From RHLJ01 sp965242845 (lineage in GTDB: Bacteria; Bacteroidota; Rhodothermia; Balneolales; Balneolaceae): DNA of 64,000 nucleotides. Position 1 is the stretch's first letter. Each line of letters starts with the position of its first letter. The notes under the pieces are model-generated. The model ran no database searches. It saw only the letters and a program-made list of their open reading frames with translations, and was not told the DNA's origin. Both the position numbers and the translations under genes were made by a program. Positions 18,023 through 25,501 of the stretch are shown one piece after another. Where the stretch lies: NCBI GenBank assembly GCA_965242845.1, contig CBDETC010000002.1, positions 868,001-932,000 of the forward strand, in the 5' to 3' direction.

Positions 18023-19108
18023 ATGAGTAGTAGAAAAATAAAATTATTGCTGCTAGAAGATTCAGAATTGGATGCTGAATTAACCATGAGGGAAATAAAC
18101 GATATGGACCTCTCTTTCGAGACAAAACTAGTTTCAGAAAAGGAGGAGTATGAGAACAGTGTTCTGAATTGGGAGCCTGACTTAATTATTTCAGATTTTA
18201 ACCTGGTTACATTCAAGGGTGATGAGGCTCTAAGTTTTGCGAAGAAAGTAGCTCCCGAAGTTCCTTTCATCACGCTTTCAGCTACCATTGATAAAGCAAT
18301 GGAGGTTACGCTGCTAAAGGAACGTGCCAACGATGTTCTTAATAAAAGTAGTATAAAGCGACTCCCATTTGCAATCCATCGCGTACTAAATGAGAGACAG
18401 GATAAAGAAAGACTAAACAATGCATTTGAAGAGCTAAAAAAGAGTAATACTAAACTCACTAAACTACTCGCAGAAAAAGAAGTATTGGTCGGCGAAGTAC
18501 ATCATAGAGTGAAAAATAATCTTGCGTTAATATCAAGCTTCCTACAGTTAGAGCAACTAGGCGTCATTGAATCAGCTAACTCTGAGCAACTTCTTTCTGC
18601 AAATATACTCCGCATTAGATCGATTGGAGCAGTACATGAAATTGCATACCGGCAAGGGTCATTTTCAGAAATTGATATACTTGATTTACTTGAATCGATA
18701 CTAATAGAAGCTTTTTCTGAAGTAAAAGGTGGTTCTAAGGAGATGAAAAAGACAATTCCAGAACGCCCAATCAAAGTTAATATTAATGTAGCAGTTCCAT
18801 TTGCTCTTTTGATAAGTGAACTATTCTTTCAAGTTACTCATATGGAGGGAAAGCTAAGCTATTCACCTACCAGAGAATTAGAAGTTACTGCTGATCAGTC
18901 AGGCGAAAACATACGTGTATCATTCCGACAAAAGGAATTGACCCGCATTCTTTCTTATTTGAAAAAAGAGCTAGAGGTAAAATTTACAGAAATAATTGAG
19001 GTACTCGCTAAACAGCTAAATGCAGAGCTAACCGTTAATGATGAAGAAGGAGTTACTTACTTAACTTTTGAAAATAAAAAAGTGAAAGGCTCGAGTAGCT
19101 CTATTTAG
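18023..19108 (+). CDS. Response regulator fused to a HisKA_2 kinase with decayed ATPase domain
   Basis: 361 residues. Receiver (1-125): LLLLEDSELDAEL, phosphoacceptor Asp in LIISDFNLVTFKGDEAL. Coiled linker, then HisKA_2 dimerisation segment with VGEVHHRVKNNLALISSFLQLEQ (about 155-177) holding the phosphoacceptor His. The expected HATPase follows but looks broken: the N-box that should read like NELLVNSYKHAF is SELFFQVTHME, with Gln for the essential Asn, and no DxGxG or GxGxG segment is seen. It should therefore be unable to bind ATP normally, and may accept phosphate from the PAS kinase or act as a scaffold. Last gene of the plus-strand triplet (30-bp gap); convergent with the MscS gene at 19127. 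Confidence 0.85.
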   Translation: MSSRKIKLLLLEDSELDAELTMREINDMDLSFETKLVSEKEEYENSVLNWEPDLIISDFNLVTFKGDEALSFAKKVAPEVPFITLSATIDKAMEVTLLKERANDVLNKSSIKRLPFAIHRVLNERQDKERLNNAFEELKKSNTKLTKLLAEKEVLVGEVHHRVKNNLALISSFLQLEQLGVIESANSEQLLSANILRIRSIGAVHEIAYRQGSFSEIDILDLLESILIEAFSEVKGGSKEMKKTIPERPIKVNINVAVPFALLISELFFQVTHMEGKLSYSPTRELEVTADQSGENIRVSFRQKELTRILSYLKKELEVKFTEIIEVLAKQLNAELTVNDEEGVTYLTFENKKVKGSSSSI

Positions 19109-19126
19109 TCACCTCAATCATATAGA

Positions 19127-20053
19127 TTAAGACTCGGCTTGTGTAGCCTGAGGGGCCAATAGATTCCTACGATTCAATTCGCCAATGATTAGATCGGTTA
19201 TATCACTTTTGAGTAAAAACTCATATCTGATATCTAATACGTAGGCTTTAATCTTTAATTCAATCACAGGATTGCGATCTACAACTCGGTTCTCAGAAAC
19301 AACAACGACGGGCTTGTTGAGATAAAGATATCGAGAAGAGATAGCTGCTTTATAAGCAATTTCTTTAACAGCATCTAGATTAGCAGAAGTTGGTAAAAAT
19401 ATAGAAGCCACTACCTGACAATATAGTGCGCCGGAATTAGAGTTAGATACAGCATTACTCACAAGGTTGGCATTGGGAAGAGATACAAGGGAATCATCCG
19501 GGGTAATGATCCGTGTTGACCTTAACCCTATGGATGTTACTTCTCCATAATAGTTATCAACTTGGATTTTATCTCCAACCTGGAACGGTCTATCAAGAAT
19601 GATAATGAAGCCCCCAAAAATATTCTTCAGAATGTCTTGAGAAGCAAAACCAACTGCTAAACCTACAGAAGCACCCACAGTTAGCACTGTTTCAATAGGA
19701 GGATTAATGATACCAGCGATAATAAAGAAGATGGCAAAACTCCATATCGATACATTTATAAATGGAATTAATCTTTTTATAAAGAGCCGATAAGAGATTT
19801 GGTTTTCAGCTAGTTTTTCAAGCAGGAACGTTATCAAACGCACTCCCAAGAAAGTTATGATCAGTACAAAAACAATGGATATAACCTTACCGGCAGAGAA
19901 TAGCTCTTCAAACTCTACCAAAGTAGGCTGTATTACTAAAGGAAGACCAGATAGACTATCAGATGGAACGACCTCAACCGAATCCTGACCAAATACAAGA
20001 TTTGCAGAGTAAAGAGGAAATAAAAAGGTTATCAATAGTAGCAGGCGCTTCAT
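19127..20053 (-). CDS. MscS-family mechanosensitive channel (copy B), with signal peptide
   Basis: 308 residues: signal peptide (1-22, cleaved near Phe-Gly-Gln), three membrane helices (about 50-75, 98-118, 125-165) and the MscS pore segment GFASQDILKNIFGGFIIIL followed by DRPFQVGDKI. The cytoplasmic domain has LPNANLVSNAVSNSN. Its start lies 8 bp downstream of the ATPase gene's stop, so it is the last gene of the MscS-ATPase-MscS operon. It differs clearly from copies A and C, so this is not a recent duplication. Confidence 0.93.
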   Translation of the reverse strand: MKRLLLLITFLFPLYSANLVFGQDSVEVVPSDSLSGLPLVIQPTLVEFEELFSAGKVISIVFVLIITFLGVRLITFLLEKLAENQISYRLFIKRLIPFINVSIWSFAIFFIIAGIINPPIETVLTVGASVGLAVGFASQDILKNIFGGFIIILDRPFQVGDKIQVDNYYGEVTSIGLRSTRIITPDDSLVSLPNANLVSNAVSNSNSGALYCQVVASIFLPTSANLDAVKEIAYKAAISSRYLYLNKPVVVVSENRVVDRNPVIELKIKAYVLDIRYEFLLKSDITDLIIGELNRRNLLAPQATQAES

Positions 20054-20061
20054 TGCAGGAT

Positions 20062-21363
20062 TTAATGAATGATATTTCTTCGTTTAAGTAAGCTAAGAAT
20101 TTGGCGGTAAATCAAATGGTTCAACTGATAAACCCCTTCTTTCTCTGTTATAATACCCCGAGTTTTTAACTTAGTTAATAGAACCCTACTTGTAGACAAG
20201 CTCATATTCAAAATCCGGGAGAGTTCCGCCACTTTTAACGTGTCATGGAGTATAAATGTAGCAAGTAGAAAAAGTGTCTCTGGATTTAATATATCCAGTA
20301 GTTCAACAGAATGAGGCTTGAATGGGTATACATACATTCTTTTCTCGTCTATTTGTCTTATTGATCTAAGCCAAAGAGTGATAGCTACTGATGCATTTCC
20401 TTGTGATTGTTCTGAGAGTTGTTCAAAAAAATCTTTCTTCAAATAATCTTGCAGCTCTTCTTCTGAATGAACCCTCTTCTTATAACTCCTGGATTTTTTA
20501 GTTTGCTCATCTGGCTCAAAGACAAGTCCGAAATCTGTCTTTCCATGGCGACTTAGAATTAACTCTCCAATTTGTTCTTCGGTAAAGTTGTCTGTGCTAA
20601 GGGTTAAGTTGAAGTGGGTTTCAATCCCTTCAGCCTTGTTTAAAAATTCCCATGCATACCTAGATCCTGAAACCACCCAAAAAATATGTTCCTTTGTTTC
20701 TGAAAGAATGAGCCATAGAGCATCTAAGGCCTCAAATCCATTTATATTCCTTATATAAAGATTATGCAGACCCTCTAGGTATATGATCTGCCGTTTCTTT
20801 TTTTCCTGAATGGCACGTACAAGAGTTTCTGGACGATTTATATTTGTCACATCAAAGCTTCGTGCGAGATTACTAAGGAGTTGCTCTATCTTCCATGTGG
20901 ATTGATTGATATCAATACTCATAGATGGCTCATCTTTAAAAAGATCACTTTTGAGCATATTCAAAAAAGTAGTTCGTCCACTTCCCTTTTCTCCTACCAC
21001 TGCCAAATTACCGGCATACCCATTTTTCCAGGCTTCATATACATTTTTGATTTGTGTTAGCCGGCCAGCATTATTTTTTATGTAGGTATCCTCATCAAGC
21101 TCAAACTGAGTAGAAAAATAATGACGATATGAATCTGGTAGTTCTGAAAGCTTTTGATCTGTTTCGCTTAAGTATGTACTTATGTCAATACTACGAAGCT
21201 TATTTGGGTCTTTGATAATAGAAAACCCAAACACCTGTTGAATTGGTAGTAAAAGGGCTTTCGCTTTACGAATCGAAAAACGAAAGAAAATAGCTATTTG
21301 ATCCTGAGTTTTTGCCCAATAAGCAATGATATAGTTCTTTAGCTTTGTTCTTTTCTTATTCAA
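20062..21363 (-). CDS. P-loop (AAA-like) ATPase with C-terminal winged helix, between two MscS genes
   Basis: 433 residues, no signal peptide. A basic N-terminal region with amphipathic helices (1-50) could touch membrane. Walker A is NLAVVGEKGSGRTTFLNML (about 118-136); Walker B is QIIYLEGLHNLYI (about 192-204, Glu in place of the usual Asp pair, so atypical); a sensor-like strand IFWVVSGSRYAWEF follows. The last 75 residues (DTLKVAELSRILNMSLST, LKTRGIITEKEGVYQLNHL) look like a winged-helix domain of the MarR/Cdc6 kind. I do not recognise a named family. Placed between two MscS channels with gaps of 39 and 8 bp, it presumably works with them; gating or assembly of the channels by ATP is a guess. 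Confidence 0.7.
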   Translation of the reverse strand: MNKKRTKLKNYIIAYWAKTQDQIAIFFRFSIRKAKALLLPIQQVFGFSIIKDPNKLRSIDISTYLSETDQKLSELPDSYRHYFSTQFELDEDTYIKNNAGRLTQIKNVYEAWKNGYAGNLAVVGEKGSGRTTFLNMLKSDLFKDEPSMSIDINQSTWKIEQLLSNLARSFDVTNINRPETLVRAIQEKKKRQIIYLEGLHNLYIRNINGFEALDALWLILSETKEHIFWVVSGSRYAWEFLNKAEGIETHFNLTLSTDNFTEEQIGELILSRHGKTDFGLVFEPDEQTKKSRSYKKRVHSEEELQDYLKKDFFEQLSEQSQGNASVAITLWLRSIRQIDEKRMYVYPFKPHSVELLDILNPETLFLLATFILHDTLKVAELSRILNMSLSTSRVLLTKLKTRGIITEKEGVYQLNHLIYRQILSLLKRRNIIH

Positions 21364-21402
21364 ACTTCTTCGCGTTTACTGGAAAGGAGTTGAGCTGGTA
21401 AT

Positions 21403-22356
21403 TTAATTCTTCTCATCACTTTTTAACTCATTTCTAAAGTTAATATCCCTCTGCGGAAAAGGAATTTCGATGTCATAATCTCTAAACTTTTTGACAATAC
21501 CCTGATTGAGCTCGTTCAAAATACTATACTTTTTTTTCACGTCATCTATCCAAACAAGAAGCTTCATATTCCATGCCGAATCTCCAAAGCTTCTTAAATG
21601 GACATCATATCCAGGATTTTTTAGTATGTTTTCATTTTCTTCTGCTACTTCATTTAGTGCACTGATTACTAACTCCAAATCTGACCCATACGCAACACCC
21701 ACATCAACTGATAGCCTAAAACTTGGATCCCCATGAGAATAGTTGACTACATCTTTTGAGACAAATTCCGAGTTGGGTACTATAATGGAAATATTATCCA
21801 ATGACCTTACCTTGGTGGATCTAATATTTATCTCCTCAATATCCCCTTCTATATTATTGACAATTACTCTATCACCTACACTAATAGGTCGTTCGAATAG
21901 TACGATGAGACCAGAGATAAAATTTGAGGTAATATTTTGAAGTCCAAAACCAATCCCTACAGATAGGAAACCAAATATTACAGCCAGTCCTGTTAGATCA
22001 ATACCCAGAAACTGAAATGAAACGAAAACCCCAATAACTATTATTGAATATTGAGACATCCTGGATAATGTATATCTAAGACCACTATCCTTTATAAAAC
22101 GAGGCAAGATCTTGGTGTTTAGTAGTCTCTTAATAAAAGAGGCAAGAACAGAAAACCCTATTAAAAAGAGTATGAAAATGATTAAAGAGAGAAATGTAAC
22201 AGGAGTATCCTGAATCTTGAATAAAGTAATCTGAAGAAAATCACTTATATACTCAAACACTTCACTTAATGAGTAGTCCGCGGGATTAGGTATTTCCTTA
22301 GCTAGAGAGTCTGGAGAAGCTAACGTGGAATCTGATTGTTGTTGATAAAACCTCAT
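21403..22356 (-). CDS. MscS-family mechanosensitive channel (copy C)
   Basis: 317 residues. An N-terminal extension (1-45) is followed by three membrane helices (about 52-75, 98-118, 122-160) and the pore motif VGIGFGLQNITSNFISGLIV, then FERPISVGDRV. The soluble domain has VPNSEFVSKDVVNYSHGD and ends IEIPFPQRDINF, the classic MscS C-terminus. It is first in the operon with the ATPase and copy B; its 229-bp upstream region is shared divergently with the orphan gene at 22622. Confidence 0.93.
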   Translation of the reverse strand: MRFYQQQSDSTLASPDSLAKEIPNPADYSLSEVFEYISDFLQITLFKIQDTPVTFLSLIIFILFLIGFSVLASFIKRLLNTKILPRFIKDSGLRYTLSRMSQYSIIVIGVFVSFQFLGIDLTGLAVIFGFLSVGIGFGLQNITSNFISGLIVLFERPISVGDRVIVNNIEGDIEEINIRSTKVRSLDNISIIVPNSEFVSKDVVNYSHGDPSFRLSVDVGVAYGSDLELVISALNEVAEENENILKNPGYDVHLRSFGDSAWNMKLLVWIDDVKKKYSILNELNQGIVKKFRDYDIEIPFPQRDINFRNELKSDEKN

Positions 22357-22545
22357 CGATAACGATTAATTAGTACAAGACATTAAAAGCGCTTGGATAC
22401 CCATTATTTACCGGCTCACAATATGAAAACAGGCTTTCAAATTTCATTGAAATCTAGCGTGCAGGGCTCTTATGAAGTCGAAAACAGATTTTTTATTAAA
22501 TTTAAGTTAATAAAAACAATGGTTTAATATATTTATTAGAAAAAA

Positions 22546-22585
22546 TTAATATTAGAGTTTTTTAATATTAGAAAATTTTAATATT
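22546..22585 (+). repeat. Three TTAATATT units phased at 16 bp
   Basis: TTAATATT occurs at 22546, 22562 and 22578, each exactly 16 bp from the last; the first two extend to TTAATATTAGA. They lie in an extremely AT-rich stretch immediately upstream of the small secreted-protein gene at 22622. They could bind a regulator, form an AT-rich upstream promoter element, or be chance in such poor-complexity DNA. Confidence 0.5.
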
Positions 22586-22621
22586 TTGTCGCGGGTATTA
22601 ATAAGGGTATTAAAACGCGAC

Positions 22622-23026
22622 GTGAAAACTATATTTATAACATTCATATTTTCGGTCTTCTTAAATCAAGTGGGGATTAGTCAAGGGAGAACAAGTGCTT
22701 CAATGCGAGTCTCTGCAACTATAATCAGTGGGTCTACTCTTGAAACAGTTGAGCTGGTTACTGTTGGCCTTAATTCTAAAACGGATGCCGTAGGAAGAAT
22801 TAAGTTTGTAACCACTAAGCATGTGGAAGCCCATGTAGAAACCTCGAGCTCGGCACAGATGATAAATCAATATGGAGACATGATTGAGCTTTCTACTGAT
22901 AGTCTACATGAAGCAGAGAATGGAAGGCACTCAGTAGATATAAAAGCTACTATTGAAACTAAACTACCTTCCGGATTAAAAGGAACATATAAAGGAACAA
23001 TTACCTCGACAATTAACTATTTGTAG
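22622..23026 (+). CDS. Small secreted protein, unknown function
   Basis: I choose GTG 22622, which gives a 134-residue protein with a clean signal peptide (Lys then IFITFIFSVFLNQVG, ending Ser-Gln); a TTG at 22586 in the same frame would add 12 basic residues inside the repeat array. The mature part (about 115 residues) is rich in Ser/Thr/Val with alternating beta strands (ASMRVSATIISGSTLETVELV, YGDMIELSTDSLHEAENGRH, GTYKGTITSTINYL), reminiscent of DUF4402-like or pilin-like beta-sandwich proteins, but I do not recognise it. Single gene, divergent from the MscS-ATPase-MscS operon and at the island's right edge. Confidence 0.6.
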   Translation: MKTIFITFIFSVFLNQVGISQGRTSASMRVSATIISGSTLETVELVTVGLNSKTDAVGRIKFVTTKHVEAHVETSSSAQMINQYGDMIELSTDSLHEAENGRHSVDIKATIETKLPSGLKGTYKGTITSTINYL

Positions 23027-23094
23027 TCAAAAATTTGCATAAAAGCCTAAAGTGTAATTGTAGGGCATAAAACTCAAATTCATGAGCATAAAAA

Positions 23095-23128
23095 AACCTG
23101 ATTCCAAAAAAGAAATCAGGTTTTAAAA
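23095..23128 (-). terminator. Terminator after tRNA-Leu
   Basis: Hairpin AAAACCTGATT with AATCAGGTTTT flanked by A/T runs, ending 4 bp short of the tRNA 3' end; functional as a rho-independent terminator on the minus strand and possibly for the plus-strand gene ending at 23026. Confidence 0.6.
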
Positions 23129-23131
23129 ATG

Positions 23132-23215
23132 TGCTCACGAATGGAGTCGAACCATCACGACCGTTAGGTCACACGCCCCTCAAGCGTGCGCGTCTACCAA
23201 TTCCGCCACGTGAGC
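23132..23215 (-). tRNA. tRNA-Leu (anticodon GAG)
   Basis: 84 bases on the minus strand fold as a class II tRNA: acceptor GCTCACG/CGTGAGC, D arm GCGGAATTGGTAGACGC, anticodon stem CACGC/GCGTG with loop TTGAGGG (anticodon GAG, reading CUU/CUC Leu), a variable arm with stem GACC/GGTC, T arm GATGG-TTCGACT-CCATT, discriminator A. CCA is not encoded (the tail is ACAT). This is the intact copy; two damaged copies of the same tRNA lie at 11659-11720 and 23232-23274. Confidence 0.95.
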
Positions 23216-23231
23216 ATTTCGTTTACTCGTG

Positions 23232-23274
23232 ACTACCAACCTGCCTGTCGGCAGACAGGTTCCGCCACGTGAGC
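23232..23274 (-). pseudogene. tRNA-Leu 5' remnant interrupted by a 20-bp palindrome
   Basis: On the minus strand it begins GCTCACGTGGCGGAA, identical to the first 15 bases of the intact tRNA-Leu just downstream, then a 20-bp palindrome (23240-23259), then TTGGTAG, the continuing D-loop sequence. After that homology stops. The insertion is clean, with no lost tRNA base. Together with the remnant at 11659-11720 it supplies the 5' and 3' parts of a tRNA-Leu lacking only its anticodon region, or each may be an independent decayed copy. Confidence 0.75.
23240..23259. repeat. GC-rich palindromic element, copy 2
   Basis: CCTGCCTGTCGGCAGACAGG, a perfect 20-bp palindrome apart from one compensated pair change (G:C-T:A type) relative to copy 1 at 11679-11697. 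The compensated differences preserve the hairpin, as expected of a REP-like family. Confidence 0.85.
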
Positions 23275-23626
23275 AGAAAGGGCGACAAAGATAGCCTTTT
23301 TTAGTTTCAAAATTCAATCCCGCACAATAAATATGTGCGGGATTAAAAGGTATTACCTTCTCTTGAAGGTAATTTCAGGTATCGGCGAATACACGCTTAA
23401 GACGAGCCTTCGCCTTTCATAGTTTTAATGCGGATTCGGAATAATAAACTCCAAAGTATACCCTAAAGCCTGTTTTCAGTCATTCCCGCGAAGGCGGGAA
23501 TCTAGATTTAACTTTTATGAACAGAATAATGCTTTTAACCTAAATTTGGATTCCGGCTTTCGCCGCGGAATGACCTCTTTAATTTTTTGAGGCCTTTTTA
23601 TCCAAAACTCCAACTAAAGTTCTAGA
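23275..23626. other. Non-coding spacer with palindromic repeat
   Basis: No convincing gene on either strand. It contains the MITE-like palindrome described at 23479-23574 and otherwise AT-rich sequence between the tRNA cluster and the TPR gene. Confidence 0.6.
23479..23574. repeat. MITE-like palindromic repeat
   Basis: The ends GTCATTCC (23479) and GGAATGAC are inverted copies. The left arm continues as CCCGCGAAGGCGGGAATC, itself a hairpin, and the right arm as GATTCCGGCTTTCGCCGCGG. About 96 bp, non-coding. The left hairpin is of a type found scattered in many bacterial genomes. Confidence 0.7.
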
Positions 23627-24172
23627 TTAGATATCCTCTAACTGTCGCCTAGCATAATCGTTATCAGGATCGATGGTCAGCGCCTGTTCATAATAGGTTC
23701 TGGCTTTATCAGCCTGACCACCTCTTTTGATCATATCTCCCATTAAAATCCAGTTCTCAGCATCCTGAGGATTTGCCTTAATCCTACCGATCAAATAAGG
23801 AATAGCTTCCTGCCCTCTGTCGGTCATAAGCATGACCATTACTTTATTTCGATGAGCAGAGGAAGAATCAGTTAGCTCAATCGATTTATCAAAATCTGAT
23901 TCAGCTTTTTTGAGTTCTTCTTTTTGGAGAAAAAGGTTTCCTCTCAAATTAAAATAGGCAGCATTATCATCACCTAACTCCATTGCCTTTTCAATAGCAG
24001 TAAGACTCAATTCAAACTGGTTGAGTTGCTGCATAATTAATGCTTCCAGGTAATAAGCTTCATGGGCATCAGGGTTTTCCTGTTGCAGTTCCCTGGCAAT
24101 ATCTAAACTGTGATCAATGTCTTTATCTTGTAAGAGCTCGAAACCACGGTTTAGTTTCTCTTCAAAATTCAT
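23627..24172 (-). CDS. Tetratricopeptide-repeat protein
   Basis: 181 residues, no signal peptide. At least four TPR units can be read, for example NPDAHEAYYLEALIMQQLNQFELSLTAIEKAMEL, NAAYFNLRGNLFLQKEELKKAESDFDKSIEL and NPQDAENWILMGDMIKRGGQADKARTYYEQALTIDP. It should be a cytoplasmic protein-protein adaptor; partner unknown. Last gene of the dnaA-folB-folK-kinase-DUF4834 run (3-bp gap to the previous gene). Confidence 0.85.
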   Translation of the reverse strand: MNFEEKLNRGFELLQDKDIDHSLDIARELQQENPDAHEAYYLEALIMQQLNQFELSLTAIEKAMELGDDNAAYFNLRGNLFLQKEELKKAESDFDKSIELTDSSSAHRNKVMVMLMTDRGQEAIPYLIGRIKANPQDAENWILMGDMIKRGGQADKARTYYEQALTIDPDNDYARRQLEDI

Positions 24173-24175
24173 GGA

Positions 24176-24367
24176 TTATTTTTTTTTATCAGATAGGTCT
24201 TCGTATTCGGCTTCTTCAATTTGATCGAAGCGGTTTCCCTTTCTTCTATTGTTTTGCTCGAAGGGATTAAACCTTTGCCTTTGCGCGGAGGAAGGTAAGA
24301 ACATTCGCCCTATATATCTCATCAGGACGAAAAAAAGCGCCATAAAAAAAAGAAATTTAAAAAGCAT
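24176..24367 (-). CDS. DUF4834-like small membrane protein
   Basis: 63 residues: one membrane helix (about 3-22, FKFLFFMALFFVLMRYIG) followed by a charged cytoplasmic tail with many Arg/Asn/Gln and an acidic EEAEYEDL end. Matches the pattern of the short DUF4834 proteins of Bacteroidota. Tight spacing (2-3 bp) on both sides within a housekeeping operon supports it being real. Function unknown. Confidence 0.7.
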   Translation of the reverse strand: MLFKFLFFMALFFVLMRYIGRMFLPSSAQRQRFNPFEQNNRRKGNRFDQIEEAEYEDLSDKKK

Positions 24368-24369
24368 AA

Positions 24370-25011
24370 TCAGGGTGCAATATGAATGTGCATGTTTGAA
24401 CGTATAGGCCGTTCGAAAATTTGCTCTTCGATGTACGCCAAATGCTCCTCATTGTTTACAAAATCTATCTCGGTTGTATTAATAAAGATAACCGGAGTCT
24501 TATTGAAATGATAAAAAAAGTGATTATAAGCATTATTTAAATCTCGCAAATAGTCCGGGGTAATATGCTGTTCATACTCACGACCTCTTTTTTTGATGTT
24601 CTCCATCAGCCGATCTACCGAGGATTGAATGAATACAATCAGGTTAGGCTGAGCGGCTATCCCAGTCATGATATTGAAGATAGAATCATAGAGTGCCAGC
24701 TCATCTTCCTGAAGATTCAGGCGGGCAAAAATTCTGTCTTTCTCAAAAATATAGTCCGATATGGTAATCTGGTGGAATAAGTCCTGAGCCATCATGTTCT
24801 GCTGCTGCTTAAACCGACTCGCCAAAAAAGCTAACTGAGTTTGGAATGCATACCGTTCTCTGTCTTCATAGAATTTTGGAAGGAATGGATTGTCCTCAAA
24901 CTCTTCCAACACCAGTCGTGCCTGTCTGCGCTCAGCAAGAAGTCTTGCCAATGATGTTTTCCCGGCACCAATAACCCCTTCAACGGTAATAAAATCTAAC
25001 GAGTTCGACAT
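24370..25011 (-). CDS. Deoxynucleoside kinase
   Basis: 213 residues. P-loop VEGVIGAGKTSLARLL (about 9-24), DEED-type segment EEFEDNPFLPKFYED, the KDRIFARLNL stretch equivalent to the ERS/DRS motif, and the arginine-rich lid IKKRGREYEQ. These are the features of the deoxyadenosine/deoxyguanosine kinase family that phosphorylates deoxynucleosides in the salvage pathway. Which nucleoside is preferred cannot be told. Next to folK with a 1-bp gap. Confidence 0.9.
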   Translation of the reverse strand: MSNSLDFITVEGVIGAGKTSLARLLAERRQARLVLEEFEDNPFLPKFYEDRERYAFQTQLAFLASRFKQQQNMMAQDLFHQITISDYIFEKDRIFARLNLQEDELALYDSIFNIMTGIAAQPNLIVFIQSSVDRLMENIKKRGREYEQHITPDYLRDLNNAYNHFFYHFNKTPVIFINTTEIDFVNNEEHLAYIEEQIFERPIRSNMHIHIAP

Positions 25012-25012
25012 C

Positions 25013-25501
25013 TTACCAGCTTAGCTCAGTTTTAGTGATTCTCATTTTTGGGGCTTCTTTAATCAAATCTGCGATTGCTTCTTGGGTTATTGGGTCAGTC
25101 CAGTCTGGATGCACTTCCTGTAAAGGAAGAAGAACAAATAAACGCTGACCATACTCCTTATGTGGGATGATAAGAGTATCTGTTTGAAGCACCAAGTTGT
25201 CATACGCAATAATGTCAAGATCTATGGTTCGTGCTGTCCATTTAGGATATCGGGATGGCCTGCCTTGTTCTTTTTCTTGTTGCTTCAAATGCTGAAAAAG
25301 CTCTTCTGGAGGTAGCTCCGTTTGAATAGTAATCACAGCATTTAAAAAATCCGCCTCAGATGGACCAATGGGTTCAGACTTATAAATCGAAGAATAGTTA
25401 ATCGGAGCATCAGATATTGAGTTCAAGAACTCTTTAGCCTGAGTCAATTGTCTTAGTGGTTCATCAAGATTTGAGCCGAGAGCAATGGTTACCTTGGCCA
25501 T
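25013..25501 (-). CDS. folK: 2-amino-4-hydroxy-6-hydroxymethyldihydropteridine pyrophosphokinase
   Basis: 162 residues, the usual size of HPPK, which transfers pyrophosphate from ATP to the pterin in folate synthesis. IALGSNLDEPLRQL at the start, SSIYKSEPIGPSEADFLNAVI (pterin-binding region) and the signature RTIDLDIIAYDN followed by IPHKEYGQRLFVLLPL are all present. It overlaps the end of folB by 13 bp (25489-25501), so the two pathway enzymes are coupled. Confidence 0.95.
   Translation of the reverse strand: MAKVTIALGSNLDEPLRQLTQAKEFLNSISDAPINYSSIYKSEPIGPSEADFLNAVITIQTELPPEELFQHLKQQEKEQGRPSRYPKWTARTIDLDIIAYDNLVLQTDTLIIPHKEYGQRLFVLLPLQEVHPDWTDPITQEAIADLIKEAPKMRITKTELSW

Noticed and set aside
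18019..18459. 146-codon frame opposite the receiver-HisKA_2 gene
   Set aside because: Serine-rich mirror of a confirmed coding strand; no independent support.
11700..23130. Integrase or excisionase of the tRNA-bounded block
   Set aside because: Looked for tyrosine or serine recombinase motifs; none of the open frames fits, so the insertion idea rests on the tRNA remnants alone.
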